Assembly (NCBI GenBank): GCA_964019165.1
Contig: OZ025279.1
Coordinates: forward strand, 7,450,117-7,514,116
Length of the DNA stretch: 64,000 nucleotides
Direction of reading: 5' to 3'
From: Mastigias papua
Taxonomy: Eukaryota; Cnidaria; Scyphozoa; Rhizostomeae; Mastigiidae
Shown here: one piece after another, positions 1-13,709 of the stretch
Layout: each line of letters opens with the position of its first letter
Numbering within the stretch: position 1 is the first letter of the stretch
Position numbers and translations under genes: made by a program
Notes under the pieces: model-generated
Seen by the model: the letters and a program-made list of their open reading frames with translations, nothing else
Databases searched by the model: none
What the model was told of the DNA's origin: nothing

Positions 1-62
1 TCGGTAGAGCACTTGACGTACAATGTCAGGGATCGCGAGTTTGCATTCCGCTCGGGTTGGTT
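1..62 (+). repeat. tRNA-like SINE head fragment, cut by window edge
   Basis: The first bases read like a degraded tRNA from the D arm onward: GGTAGAGC, then an anticodon-like hairpin with TGAC pairing GTCA around a 7-base loop, then a poor T arm near GAGTTTGCATTCCG. The 5' acceptor half is outside the window and the T stem has a mismatch, so a functional tRNA is unlikely. A tRNA-derived SINE or tRNA pseudogene fits best. Confidence 0.35.
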
Positions 63-1178
63 ATATTCTAGCACTCTCATTTTTCATTTCAGAAAGAAAT
101 AAAAAACCTAATCAGAAAGTCGCAGAGGAATGTGTCTCAGGCACGGTTACACATTGAAAAGAGAATGGCAGATCTTTTTCAATTTTTGATATTTGGTGAT
201 AACTTTGAAATACTGATTTTGCCTATCATTTTCCATGTGCAATAATAACCGCACTGTTTTATTCTATTTAAAATATTAGTAATAAAATATACCGAATAGA
301 AGTTTGCGCATACATATTGGCTAGATTTATCTTGCTCTTTGATAATGTAGCTAATGTATATAGTGGTTATTAAGTAGAAGGCGTGAGGCAATTATAAATG
401 ATGTCAAAACTAAACGTTGCTCCAGAGCATTTGCTCGAATAGCTATCCGAATCCGTACTGTCCGTGACAGTTGCTGATAGTGAGGCTAGTACTTGGATTA
501 ATCTCTCGTACATCAGTTCGAGTTTATAAGCGTCCATGAACCTTAAAAGGGCAGTGGCAGTTCTCGTGATTAATTCCCAGTTGAAACGAGTTAAGAAGAA
601 CGAGTTAAGAAGGGAAATTCTATATATGTTAAGGGGAAATTATTTTAGTAAATGGCGGGGAGGTGTCAGGATATCCATACATTCATGATCAAACCATTTG
701 AATAAAAGAGACTCAATCCGGTATTTGACATAGACAGTGGAGTCTTGTCACATGACGGATGCCAACCAAAATATATATAGTAAATGAATTACAGATTTAA
801 TGTGTGTACAACTTCCCATTAGTGCTAACTTTCCAGTTGCATAAACAGGGTGTAGAAAGTAAGCAATTAAGTGCCCATACCCTCTATGGCTACATTCTTT
901 TTTTCCAGAAGTAGATTCCACTACGCTGTATATTTTGAGTTTTTATCTCATGTTGCACTGATTTGATCAATTCTAAGTCGCAAATGAATTGATCTATACC
1001 TTTCTTCAAATATACAATATGCTGCTAATTAGGGCATAATTAGACATGCACCATAGCAGTGATTCTAAAACTCATCTCATTTTTAAAACTTTTAGAGTTT
1101 TCCTATATATTCATTGGCATCTACTAGATTATAATGAGCTGCAGCACTTGTATTACTGGATTCTACCTTTCTCTCCAG
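63..1178. other. No gene recognised; upstream of GDPD exon
   Basis: AT-rich sequence without a convincing exon. A signal-peptide exon for the GDPD gene was looked for here and not found. It may lie before the window. Confidence 0.4.
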
Positions 1179-1415
1179 CTGTGTAACCGCAATGCATGTC
1201 TAAAGAGAGATACCCGAAACATTCCGACTGACCACCTTTTTCACAAAAAGCAGCTGCCATTAATACTGGGGCATAGAGGACAAGGCAGAGAATTTCAAGA
1301 GAATACCATAGAGGGAATTAAAAGTCTCATTGATACAGGAGCTGATGGGTTTGAAGCAGATGTGGTTTTAACGGATTATGGTCAACTTGTTCTTTTTCAT
1401 TCTGACAATGCCAAG
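1179..1415 (+). CDS. GDPD exon a (catalytic N-terminal half)
   Basis: The exon runs from an acceptor CTCTCCAG to a donor AAG|GTACTA, with phase 0 at both ends. It encodes the GHRG...ENT and FEADV motifs and ends at HSDNAK. If translation instead starts at the in-frame ATG at 1134, 15 residues are added. Confidence 0.75.
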
Positions 1416-4400
1416 GTACTACTATACTATGCTGTCCACTCTAGTGGTAGAGCGGGCTCGTCTTCTAAGCTGTTTAGGCTAGAAAAATTATAGATGATAG
1501 CGTTGATATTGTTCATTGGGTATATGATTTTCAAGTAATATTCCAATTAGCTTACCAAAGAATAAGCTGGCATGTAAAGTAAATATTCTCAATCAGGGAG
1601 CTGCCAACCCTCCCGCTGTTCAAAAGAATATTAAAATCATACTTCAAGAGCTGAAGTTAGATCAAAATACGACTCCCCGGAAGAGCAGCAAATAGGCCCT
1701 AACGATTTATTATACTTAGGTTGTAAAAGTACTTAGATATTCTATTTCTTTCTCTTAGATATGCTGAAGGGATTTTTGTGTATAAATAATTTAATATGAA
1801 TGTGAATATGAAGTAAACAATACAAACCAACAGCAACAACAGAAATTTGAAAACAATAGCATTAACCAAACACCTTGCTCAGAAGTAGGATACTATCTCA
1901 CGATGTTCCTATTTTGGTGGACTGAACCATATACCCAATATTCGCAAATAATAATTGTCTTAATTCTTCATGGAAGGGCAATTAATTTTGCTGAGTTAAA
2001 GAAGACCATACCTTCTGAGCCTTGGATCTATCAGTAGCTTAAAACTACAAAAAACACACCGTTAGTCGCGGATTAAATTGAAGTACTTGAAACTTTCTTC
2101 ACAAGGCACCCATGACTTGCTCTAGAAAACATAAGGTTCCGAGCTAGACGGAATAATACAACTGCTCATTGAGAACGGATATCCAGAAGATATTCTTCTT
2201 TCTCGCTATAGTGCTACCATAGGTCTTGGGACATTTGCCATGCTTAACTCTATTGTCGGCCTATAGCACCCTACCCCGCACCCCGAAAATGTTGTATGAA
2301 GCAGATAGGAGTAACCCGAAGGGTAGGAGTGATGCTTGTGTAGAACCCTACAGGTTTTCGCTGTCGAATCAACTTTGTTGAAGGGGAGGGGGTTTACATT
2401 TTAATTGGTGTCACAGAAAAGCGGCAAGAGTTGGAGATTTACGTTTTGTGGGAGTGGCATGTATTGCACGCACAGATAAACGGGGATAGATAAAAAATCT
2501 TTCCCCACAAACACCACGAAAAAGAGTAAAATAATAGAACAGTAACTACTGATGTCTAAAAACTGTACTGAAATGTGATTCGGTCAACCTTGTACTAAAA
2601 ATCTACAATGCGCCAAAACATATACGGACGATAATGTTCGGATCATTGCTCAAGTATGATCGTCGTTTCCTTTAAGTGTTTTGGAATCAGTTTACATAAG
2701 GACCGAAACGCTGAGCAGGCTTCTGAAAACCCTGATAAGGCTTCGACTGTACACCTCAAAACAAAGTTGTTCAACATGTTGTGACTGATAGGAGAATGAT
2801 TAACATCTTTCCTTCAAGAAATTGACTGGAAAAGACAAACTCATATGGCAAATGACGCCAGATGAAATAAAGGAATTGAAGTATAAGAAGATTCTGCAAT
2901 ATGGTAGGTTTTTTACACCTTACTTTACGAATATTTCACAATTTTGATACTATCTATGCCTTGTAGCGCAAGTTGTGATAATTTGGATGAGCTGTAAAGT
3001 AGCTGCTAAAATAAATATGCTTGTATCTTGAAAGTAGTCTAGTCTAGCTAGAAAAAGTGGTAGCACTCTTAAAGCATAATGAAAAACAATCGTCGTGTGA
3101 CACTCGTCAGAGTATGAAATATCGGATAACGACCATACTATGACGAGTATCGAACAATACAGCTTTTTATTATGCAAATAGAGTATTCCCGCTTTTTAGA
3201 GCTGTAGTGAAGTTCTGTAGTACTATCAGACTATACAAATTGGCAACCATAGCCATGCTCTGTGCACGGTCAATATAGCTTTTTTGACCCGTTCAATAAG
3301 GGCTTCTAGCCAAAAGAGCTGACCAATTGCAATTAGTTTGCTCTTTTGGCTGCAAGCTCTTACTGAGCAGGTCAAAAAAGCTATATTGACCATGCACAGA
3401 GCATGGCTATGGCTATGCGCAGAGCTTGGCTGACCAAATGCTTATTGAGGAAACAAATTGTAATTGCCATTAGTAAAGTAATTAGCTCTTTTGCAGAAAG
3501 CATCTGAGTCTTCTAAGTGCTTAAAATTAACTTCCTTGTATGCAACCAACGTACTTGTGATTCAGTTATAAGTAACCCTGAGGTTCTAATAGCATAATCC
3601 GAGATTCAATTTTCAAACAACTAAGAGGAATAAGTCAAGGGTACTTTTATTGCAAGAAGAAGCTGAAAATGTTCTGTATTAGTATATATCAGTGTAATGA
3701 ACTATATTGTTTGCCTATGAACTTCAGGAGTTATCTATCATCGTCATTTTGCATTATACCAAGCAGAACTTCATTGAATATATTCTTCACTGCTACATGT
3801 AACCAGGCTTAGAATATTATATTCCGTCTCATATAATATTTGCTAGTGTCAACAGCAAAATTCTATTGTAAATTCATGGAAGCCAACTGTGCCTTAAATG
3901 AAAGGAATAAATAGATCTTTACTTTCATATTGAACACTATACCGTATGTATTATTCAGGTAGTCAGACTTACAACTATACCAAAGAAAGAAGAGTTGGGT
4001 TGCTTGAGGATCTACTTGCTGCTGTGAAAGATACAGATATGATTATTGACTTAGAAGTAAGTACCTAGTGTCTTCGACTCTGCGACAAATCGACCCCGCA
4101 GAAAAGGGAATCTACAGTCCTCCTAGCGCAAAAGGAAATTTTGCTACATTGTCAAATTCATTTTATCTTTTACAAAGATTCGTTCGCTGTGTTGAATATT
4201 CTCATCAAATACAATGACAACGCCTTAGCACTACAATACACTCTATGTTCAGATTTTAGTCTGGGAGTTGACGTTTCAGCCATTCTAAAATGTAAAATCC
4301 CAAAAAAGTTTCTTTTAAGTCAGATCCAACCATGACAGATTCTCTTTCCTAACTAAATAAGTTCATTAGCCTACTGGTATTAAGTCTTAGCAATGTCCAA

Positions 4401-6092
4401 GTTTCTAAGGTGTTCAGCTCAAACCTGTGATTTAGTCGTGTCCACTTAGAATACGGAAAATGACACACAGGTGGAAAACTCTTGGTTAGAGTGAGAAAGA
4501 AACTAGGGGCGGGAGGAGAATAAATAACTAGTTTTTTTCGTCAAAAATGTCATAGAAAGTATGGACGTTTTTGGAAAGCATATCAATGATGTCATCTATC
4601 CTTTTCAATCTAGAATGGGCTAATCTCCGTACTTAAAAGGGCGTATTTCACTTGGATCTAACGGGTGTGCTCCCAAAACTTTCACTGAGGCAAGTCTATC
4701 TGCCCCCGTTACTACCTTTCGGCTTCGCCCCACCTTGTCAAAGGTAGGTTAAGGGTTTTATCAAAGAAATGACATCTTTAACTCACATGATTATTTGTGG
4801 AAGCACATTCTAAGATGATGAGGAGTGCCACTTTTGCATCGAGTTAGAAGTGACTCCACCTCCGTGGAAGATTGTTATTTAGCATGCCACTGCATCTGAT
4901 CACATTTAGCATTTTTGAGAGGTATTGATAAAAGCAGTCTGTTGGGAAAATTTCTCTCTTAGCTTCCCAAAAAGCCCCTCCCTCCGCGCCACAGCTTCCA
5001 ATCTGTGTATTAAGTTCACTGCTCTTCCTTAATGGACTTCAGTGTATCTGGTACAAAATAGTTTGGGAAACTCTGACAAATTGGTGCACCGTCGGTCCAT
5101 AAACTAGTCGGGTCTCTTTCATTGACCCAAACGAGGGGAAAAATTAGTGTTAATATAATGAAAAGTATACTATAGAAATATACAAGAAACTCATATTTAC
5201 CAGCCTATTTAGAAACTTATGTGTCATGGTGGCATAGAGTTACGTGTCAAGATCAGAACCGGGCCCGACCCTGACATCCCCGTCCAATTTGCCTAACCAA
5301 TCAGTCCATCCCTGAGTACCATAACTACCACTCCGCAATGCAAGGTATCTGAGTTCATGAAGAAATATCCTTAAATATACTGATGATGCACTAATTGTAA
5401 TCAATTGCTTATTTGCCTAGATGAAGTCGATTTACTGGACTAACAGAACCAAAAGCGATGAGACTGGGAAAGCAGTTGGAAAGCTTATTAGGAAGTTTGG
5501 TCTCGAGAACAAAGTTCTTCTTACTTCCCTTGACCCATTTAAGATATTTGCTGCCAAAAAAGAGAACCCAAGATTGGTTATTGGTTCTTACTATATACGC
5601 AGTTCTTGGAAAAAGGAAACTTGGTGGTATACTAATGTAAAGCAGAATATGAAAGTTCTTCCTGGTCTTGAAACATGCCTAGATCACCTACCAAGCAACA
5701 AAAGTCTTATGGACTTTCTTTTCCAAACGGGAAGTGTTTATAAAGCCCTAAATGCATCTTTCGTTGAATTCCAGTTTGGCTTGTTTAGCAATTCAGAAGT
5801 GATGAAGAATCCACTAAAAACACTGAAAGACAACTACAACAAAAACATTACATTCGGTGCTTCAACAATTTACAATATGGCGTTGTCCGAAAGCGATATC
5901 ACTGCAGCGGAAAGCAAAGTTCAAAATTTGATTGATAAAGGAGTAGCAAGACTCATAACAGATGATGTTCCAAGATTGATGAAGAAATTAGGACGCAAGA
6001 AACCGGCTAAGAGCTCCGTCAGAAGAAACATAAGTTCATTTGCCAACATTATGGCTGTATGCCTTTTTTCCATCTATACGATTTGCATGTAA
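1179..6092 (+). CDS. Glycerophosphodiester phosphodiesterase (GDPD) family protein, four exons seen, 5' end open
   Basis: Exons are 1179-1415, 2819-2903, 3959-4056 and 5421-6092. Phases join cleanly (0, 1, 0) and give about 363 codons. The family hydrolyses glycerophosphodiesters to glycerol-3-phosphate and an alcohol with a metal-dependent TIM barrel. Visible motifs, in order: GHRG then ENT, the FEADV acidic pair, the LFHSDN histidine, and the DLEMK metal-site strand that is split exactly across the last intron. The C-terminus ends in a hydrophobic stretch after a basic/Ser segment, as in GPI-anchored or membrane-bound forms. A Met at 1134 is in frame before the first listed exon, but the CTCTCCAG just before 1179 is a good acceptor and no signal peptide is seen, so an upstream exon is likely. 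Family assignment is confident; substrate and localisation are inferred. Confidence 0.82.
2819..2903 (+). CDS. GDPD exon b
   Basis: An 85-base exon between CTTTCCTTCAAG and G|GTAGGT. It continues the barrel as KLTGKDKLIWQMTPDEIKEL and further, directly after HSDNAK, as family members do. Ends in phase 1. Confidence 0.75.
3035..3233. mobile_element. MITE-like element with imperfect TIRs (TAGTCT ends), copy 1
   Basis: The left end TAGTCTAGTCTAG and the reverse complement of the right end TAGTCTGATAG match, and a second inner block (AAAAAG.GG...ACTC) is also inverted. A TA dinucleotide sits at each outer end. The right half is strongly similar to 23095-23220. It is too short to code for anything and lies in a GDPD intron. 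Confidence 0.5.
3247..3412. repeat. Long near-perfect hairpin (fold-back repeat)
   Basis: About 72 bases starting CCATAGCCATGCTCTG are repeated in inverted orientation after a loop of about 20 bases, ending CAGAGCATGGCTATGG. Mismatches are few (for example ACGG against CATG in the stem). It is likely a fold-back MITE in a GDPD intron. Confidence 0.8.
3959..4056 (+). CDS. GDPD exon c
   Basis: A 98-base exon after TTATTCAG and before GTAAGT. It completes the split Gly codon and encodes SQTYNYTKERRVGLLEDLLA through DTDMIIDLE, ending in phase 0 just before the MKS of the next exon. Confidence 0.78.
4057..5420. other. GDPD intron; nothing else recognised
   Basis: A 1.36-kb intron with GTAAGT donor and TTTGCCTAG acceptor. 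No coding, RNA or repeat signal was recognised in it. Confidence 0.6.
5421..6092 (+). CDS. GDPD last exon, with hydrophobic C-terminus
   Basis: The 672-base terminal exon starts in phase 0 and stops with TAA at 6090-6092. It encodes the C-terminal half of the barrel. After a basic segment (KKPAKSSVRR) the chain ends in about 17 mostly hydrophobic residues (FANIMAVCLFSIYTICM) with nothing after them. That layout fits a GPI-attachment signal or a short tail anchor; this is inferred. Confidence 0.82.
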   Translation: MKSIYWTNRTKSDETGKAVGKLIRKFGLENKVLLTSLDPFKIFAAKKENPRLVIGSYYIRSSWKKETWWYTNVKQNMKVLPGLETCLDHLPSNKSLMDFLFQTGSVYKALNASFVEFQFGLFSNSEVMKNPLKTLKDNYNKNITFGASTIYNMALSESDITAAESKVQNLIDKGVARLITDDVPRLMKKLGRKKPAKSSVRRNISSFANIMAVCLFSIYTICM

Positions 6093-6509
6093 AGCCAGCC
6101 TCTTGGAATACAGATTTGATATGAATGAATCATACTAATCATAGTCATCATCATCATATCATCGTCATCAACACGGTGATCATCATTATCACCAACGGCA
6201 TAATCAACAGAGGGAAACTTTTCTTGTAAGCTCAGGAGTATTTCAGTAGTTATAGTTGCCAATGATTTTCCAAACTGATTTAACCAAAAGTAGTGAATTA
6301 TATCAGCACATTTGCATTATACCATTATATATAGTACATTACATGAAAGCAAAGTGATTATTGTTTGTTAACTATCTTGCATATAGCTCCCTTTTTTAAT
6401 CAATTCTCGTGAAACTAAGTCTGCGTAGATTGCTTGTTCCAGAGTTTTGTATTCTTAATCTTTTAATAAGAGAAATTCTTTAGTACAAGAAGTTGCGTTC
6501 CTATTGTTA

Positions 6510-6595
6510 GATGAGTGAGCGGCTAACTGGTTAAAGCTTTGATCTACTGTGCGGAAGATTAATGGTTCGAGGTGAATGTCGGGCCATAGTTTAAA
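6510..6595 (+). repeat. Possible tRNA-derived SINE head
   Basis: The stretch has an A-box-like GGCTAACTGGTTAAAGC and, about 40 bases on, a B-box-like GGTTCGAGGTG followed by GTCGGGCC, spaced as in tRNA-derived SINEs. The match is degenerate. Confidence 0.35.
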
Positions 6596-7690
6596 TGCTA
6601 TCTCATTGTACATCCAACAACAATTAGGTACTTGGTGGCAACACATTACAACTAAAAACCGTGAGAAATGAAAATGGCCAGCCTACTTCAATATGCCAAC
6701 GGCCCTTCATTGCATGGCACGGCAGGGCAGGGCAGGGCAGGGTACGGCAAGGCAGGGTCGTCACGGTGCAGCAAGGGGCCTGCATTAACCGGGGCGAGTA
6801 GAAAATTTCCCTAAATATATTAGCTATGGATGAGTTGCACAACTCATTTCAACTGTAAGCAATATGAAAAGCGCACGATTTCTCACGTTACTCGATAGTC
6901 GATCGACTCACAGACACAAAAATAATAAACAGGGGAGGGTCTGGAATAACAAGTTCCTGGGTGAATTTTTTTCAAAACTTAATTATTGGGGAAGGAGGGA
7001 CGTTTATTATGGATTCAATGGTAGGCTTTACTTGCATCTATATCACTTTAAACTGTATTTTTTGTTCATGTGAAAGTGAAGTGATTAAGGAAAAAATTAA
7101 AATTGACATTGATGGAAAAGGTCACAGAAAAGCAAAGAGATGCACCTTGTATGGGGTTACAATTCATAACTGAAATGAGAGAAATTTCCCATAGTGATAC
7201 AAAAAATAGTATTGCCAGTGAGACCAGAGCAACAAAGTAGATTCAAGTGGAATAATTCAATAATGTTGATTTGGAGTTTTACTCATGTTATACTTAAGTT
7301 CAAGCTAATATTGTATCATGAAGAACCAAAGAATTCATCATAGGTATTATGTTAAGCGTTGATGAACTCTACAAAAACATTTTTAATCTAAGTGCTACAT
7401 GTAATCCCTGCACTTTTATTACAGTAAGCCAAATCAAAATATCAAATATACTAAATTTGCCCCTAATTTGGCATATTGCATTTCATTCTATTTCATTCCA
7501 CTTCATTTCAGTTCATTTTATTTCACAATATTTAGTTTTAAATTACTAAGCATAGTAACTGAATACTAATTAAAATCAACTAATTTTAAATACAATATTA
7601 AAACAAATGAACAAAGCAAACAATTAAAAAGTGCAAATAAGGCATGTACAATTTAGGCCATCCATATGGCGTATCTTGTATTGAAAGTTC

Positions 7691-7830
7691 AGCTTAAGAA
7701 TAAAAGCATCGACGAGTAGCATAGCAGGATGAAATAGAGAAAACTACCAGTTTAATAAGTTTTAAATTGTCATCGACACTTCCGTTGTTATTATTGACTA
7801 AACGGTTGTTAATGACGAAGCACTTACGAC
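7691..7830. repeat. Dispersed repeat, copy near a Penelope-like relic
   Basis: Blocks such as GCATCGACGAGTAG, TTTAAATTGTCAT and TATTGACTAAACGGTTGTTAA recur with changes at about 30975-31090. Its position downstream (minus strand) of the relic at 8060-8370 suggests it is part of that element's 3' region. Confidence 0.45.
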
Positions 7831-8059
7831 ATATACTTCAAGAATGTTTCGGGGGCGAGTTTGTCCCAACCTCAGCTAATTTAAGAAGAAAAACACGAAG
7901 TTTTTGTACCTAAGTATGAAACAATATGGATATCAAATAAAAGTACAAAAAAAAAGAGCAATGAATGGGTGTTAAGCAGCAAACAGGTGGAAATTGCTTA
8001 AATACGGAGATTACAAATGAAGAAAGCAAGAAACAAGAATACAATGGAGATTAGAACAG

Positions 8060-8370
8060 ACACGGGGGTATTGAAGAGTTTTGCTGATTAAGTTTGGGAC
8101 GATCTTTAAGAATATGCAAACTCTCATGAGTTATCAAATTTTGTTCATTACTAACGTTGTCTAAAACCCAAAAGTTATCAATATAAGTACTATGACCAGT
8201 GTCCTTGATATGGTCCCTAATCGATGAGAAAACGCTTTTAATACTTTTCCCTTTTTTGTTAATCCCTAAATGCTTCCTACACCGAAAAATAAAATGTCGG
8301 GATGCTTTACTATAATAAGTGGCCTGGCAACTACTACAGGAAAACTTTATGGATCGTGCCGCCAGTCATC
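8060..8370 (-). pseudogene. Penelope-like element relic (GIY-YIG C-terminal region)
   Basis: On the minus strand a frame reads SCSSCQATYYSKASRHFIFR, then KHLGIN, KSVFSSIRDHIKDTGHSTY and ESLHILKDRPKLNQQ. These match, in order, the C-terminal GIY-YIG-type nuclease region of Penelope-like retroelements, in which a CxxCxATYYG...RHF core is followed by a conserved AIRDH and a terminal ES..I...P.LN. No reverse transcriptase domain is visible upstream. It is a truncated relic. Confidence 0.55.
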
Positions 8371-11300
8371 TTTGCTCTTCGGCTGTTTATAAGTTTACGC
8401 AGTATACGCTTTAGAATTTAAGAGCACCCTTCCTTTACTTTAATTATCCTTACTCGTGAAACAAAAGCTTCAGATCTTAGAGAAACGACTAAGTACACTT
8501 GTACGGTATAGGTTTATTTGAATCATTTCGTATTCACCTTAGAAGATGTGTGAAAGGCTGGTAAACACGGTATGAAAATAAAACAAAGATACTTTCGTCG
8601 TCACTGCAAATCAAGTGTTACTACTAACAAAAATCAATGCACTTTGACTACGATTGAGCAAGTACTTCCCCAAAGATCTCCGCACACAAGAGACATTTCC
8701 TTAACAAAAAAGTGTCAAGAATGAGATTGTGCCTAAGCAAAGCTCTTTCCTGTGTGCTTGAGACAAAGTGCATTAAATAAGTTGACAAGATGCGTATTTT
8801 TACTCTGGTTTGCCACTTTCGGCTTTTTTAAAGGCTTGCATTCTAGAGCGCTGGTGTTTAACCTGCAGCAATCTTTCTTCTTGAAATGGTATCCTCAACA
8901 CAGTCATATTTTGTTGACCAATCAGCGGATTTGTTTACATCAATTTATTGGCCAATAAGATGCCTCCATTTTTTTTATACCTCTGAAGCAGAGTTAATGT
9001 GAAGAAATCATCGCTCACGACGTATGGCCCGGAAAAAATATGCGTTTATTTTCCAAGACTAGCTTTTTACTGTATATTAGTAAGCATATTTTACACTGGT
9101 GTATCTTGGAGCCAAAAGCTGGGAAATAGATGGTTTCTTAGATATTGAAAATATGGAGCAGTATCCATCGTTTACAGTTTATACAAGAGGCCCTTATGAT
9201 TATAATCACAAGAACTTATGTATTCATGCACTTTAATATTGGAGCATTACTTATTAATCATTTTTGTAACATGACAAAAAGTAGGGAATATTACCTTGGC
9301 CAATATTTGCCATGCCATTACGGTCTTTATAAGCTAAGCACGGCATTCATCTTCAAAATTACATCTTCTTAACGTTCTACTGATCATCTAAGGGGTATGT
9401 GTGTCTACTAATGAAGATAATGTCAGTTTTCAGGGATAAAATAGGTTTGCATTTTGTTCATCAATGTACTTTTGCATAACTTTTAATCTACAGCTAACAA
9501 TTAAGAGCTTTTGAACTATCCTACCTCAAAGAAGATGTTATGAATTGTAGACTGCCATGACTATCTTGCTTCACAGAAATTGATTCAATCTTTCTTTTTC
9601 ATCCACCGTCTTCAAGATGACGTGTCATTGTATTTCTCGCAATGGGCCTACCACTATTCGATGCAAAATTCTTCCAAAGCGTTCATGTAATAGAATGACT
9701 GCAGCCAATGTTGATACATCAGAAAAACATTTGTTTGCAATACACGAACTGCAACCTTTCTGCATGTGGCATGTTTCTAATTTTTTCTACGTACTTCATT
9801 GTTTTACAAATTCGGTCATCTGGGTCGCTGCTTTTCGCCTTGCGAAATGGCGTCAGAACCCTTCGTTATCATTTCGCGCCAAAATTGCTAGATTCAAAAT
9901 GGTGGCTTTAGACTTAGTTTAAAAACTGACCAGGTAAGAGCATGAAGTTTTTCTAAGTTCAGGAAGGCCAAAATGGCAATAGTTAAAGAGTCCAGAAATT
10001 TTGCGATATTTCACTGCTATTTATTGATTTTGGAAGGATTTCAAAAGAGTATTAGTACAAACAAAAGGAGTCCTATTATCCAGCCTGAATTCTTCCAAAG
10101 GGCCTTCAGTCATATGACCTTAAGAGTTTTTCTCGCTTCTTGTTTTTTCAAAGGTTTTTGCATTGTGTGGCCAGCAGTAGATTTCAGGTACCCAATGGTG
10201 TTTACAAATTACGATAGCTTTTCTGCACATGTAATAATGCAGTATTTATAACCTCTGTTCGCACGACTGCACTTTCGTATTGATTGTTACCATCTTGACA
10301 AAAACCCGTAATAGCGTTTGCTTATGTGCTGAAAAAGTCAGAATTTTTTACTTATAAGTAGATCGAAAGGCTGAAGAACAATTCGCAACGAAACTCGAAA
10401 GTATCCAGATACTTTCATAACGGGAATGTTTTTTAGCATGGCCGCCAAATGTTTCGGAGCTCTGATCAATTTCTAAGGCACTTTCTAAAATAATTTATAT
10501 TATTCTGAGACATGTTAATTATTTTCCGGAAGTTCATTCACTGATTATGCTATATAATTATCCACAATTTTCCAAATCAAGTTTTATATGATGACCAGCC
10601 CCCGGAAGTATTGATACAACATTAGTACCGAAAGGCTTGTATGACAGGAGAATATATACCTTTCTCAAGTTTAAATACCATGGATGTAAAATGGTGAAGT
10701 AGAACTTAGGTTGCAGAAAAGCTATTCTAGCAACGAAGCAAAGCCAAATGTTATTTTCTACTGGCATTAAGTGATTAACAACCAGTCCAGACCTACAGTT
10801 CATACTGGAGTAGTTCTTTGGATGAGAGACGCACCCACTTGTTGAAAAATTCATATATTGGTGTTAAGGACCTTTGCAAAAGGCTTTTTGTTAGCTTTTT
10901 TGTCAGTGTTTGTTATTTAGGGAGCTGCATAAATGTGTAGGATTTAATCACGAACTGCAAGTTGATTCTATCTGCATAGCAGCTCCTTAAAATAGGAGGA
11001 GTAGTGGTTATATAGAATTAGTAATGCTCTCTTATGGGTACGGTTAAAACTCTAATTGGTAATTTTTCCACAAACCATCCATATCAATGCGAAATATTTA
11101 GATGGGATGTAATAAACGTGCTATACAGGATAAATGATCCATTTCTATCAAACAATCTAAAGACATAGCTAGGTTTCTGATTCACTTGACAAATGCTTGA
11201 GTTCCTTCAGAAAACTCTTGACGAGTACTATTGATGCAACATATCAAGCAAGCAACTGCAATTTGTTACTGTTCAAATATAGCAGTAGTTAAGTTCGTAA

Positions 11301-11794
11301 TTTATATTGTTTATTTTACTGTTTTGATGGGAATATAGGCGTTGGGTTGCAAAAGTAAATGTACCATGGTTAGTACTACAAAAGGAAATGTACGATCATA
11401 GATATATCATTGAATCAACATCAGCTAGCTGTTTTGATTTGAGTTTATCAAGCCAATGAAAAAAATGTAGGAATCAATAGTTATGAGCGATTTTACTGAG
11501 TGAAGATTATGAATAGTTGAATCACTTTTTTTCTAAGATAAATCAAAACTTTGCAAATCTTCTTGAACTCATGATGCCAATTTCTTGAATTTCTCAAGGG
11601 ATAGCTACTGAAGCAGGCATTAATCTGTCTTCTGGATGACGGAAGATATCATAACCAAAGGAATTAGAAGAGATCAATTTTGTTTTGCATGATTGCTGCA
11701 GAGCTTTATCTACCTTTCTCTTTCTTTTCAATGATTTAGGTGAAGTAAAGTCAATATCTTTCATTTCCTTGTACCCAGCCTTTCTAATATTTGG
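8371..11794. other. Intergenic; no gene recognised
   Basis: Several unrelated open frames of up to about 100 codons exist but show no family motif or splice context. I see no supported feature. Confidence 0.5.
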
Positions 11795-13607
<1,813 letters not shown>

Positions 13608-13709
13608 TCAGAAGGCGACATTGACAACCAAGAGTAAGCCAATTGTGAAGCCAAGACCAAAGAAGGAGAGCATAGCAAGAGAAATCAAAACCTTTCTAAA
13701 CATGATGCT
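13608..13709 (-). CDS. DOMON-b561 exon 15, last transmembrane helix
   Basis: After a TTTTCAG acceptor the exon reads SIMFRKVLISLAMLSFF and then a second hydrophobic half ending VVNVAF and TGA. This matches the terminal helix of FRRS1-type proteins. There is no cytoplasmic tail beyond it. Confidence 0.85.
   Translation of the reverse strand, partial: SIMFRKVLISLAMLSFFGLGFTIGLLLVVNVAF

Larger units (their letters stand above)
6093..8050. other. Intergenic; no gene recognised
   Basis: AT-rich, with a short (ATC)-type patch near 6140-6185 and a GGCAG-rich patch near 6718-6755. Short open frames here look like chance. A stretch near 7691-7820 is similar to 30965-31100 (see repeat entry). Confidence 0.5.

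Noticed and set aside
1..62. A functional tRNA gene at the window start.
   Set aside because: The acceptor half is outside the window, the T stem is mismatched and the T loop lacks TTC.
9617..9922. 101-codon plus-strand open frame.
   Set aside because: No domain, signal peptide or splice context; composition looks random.
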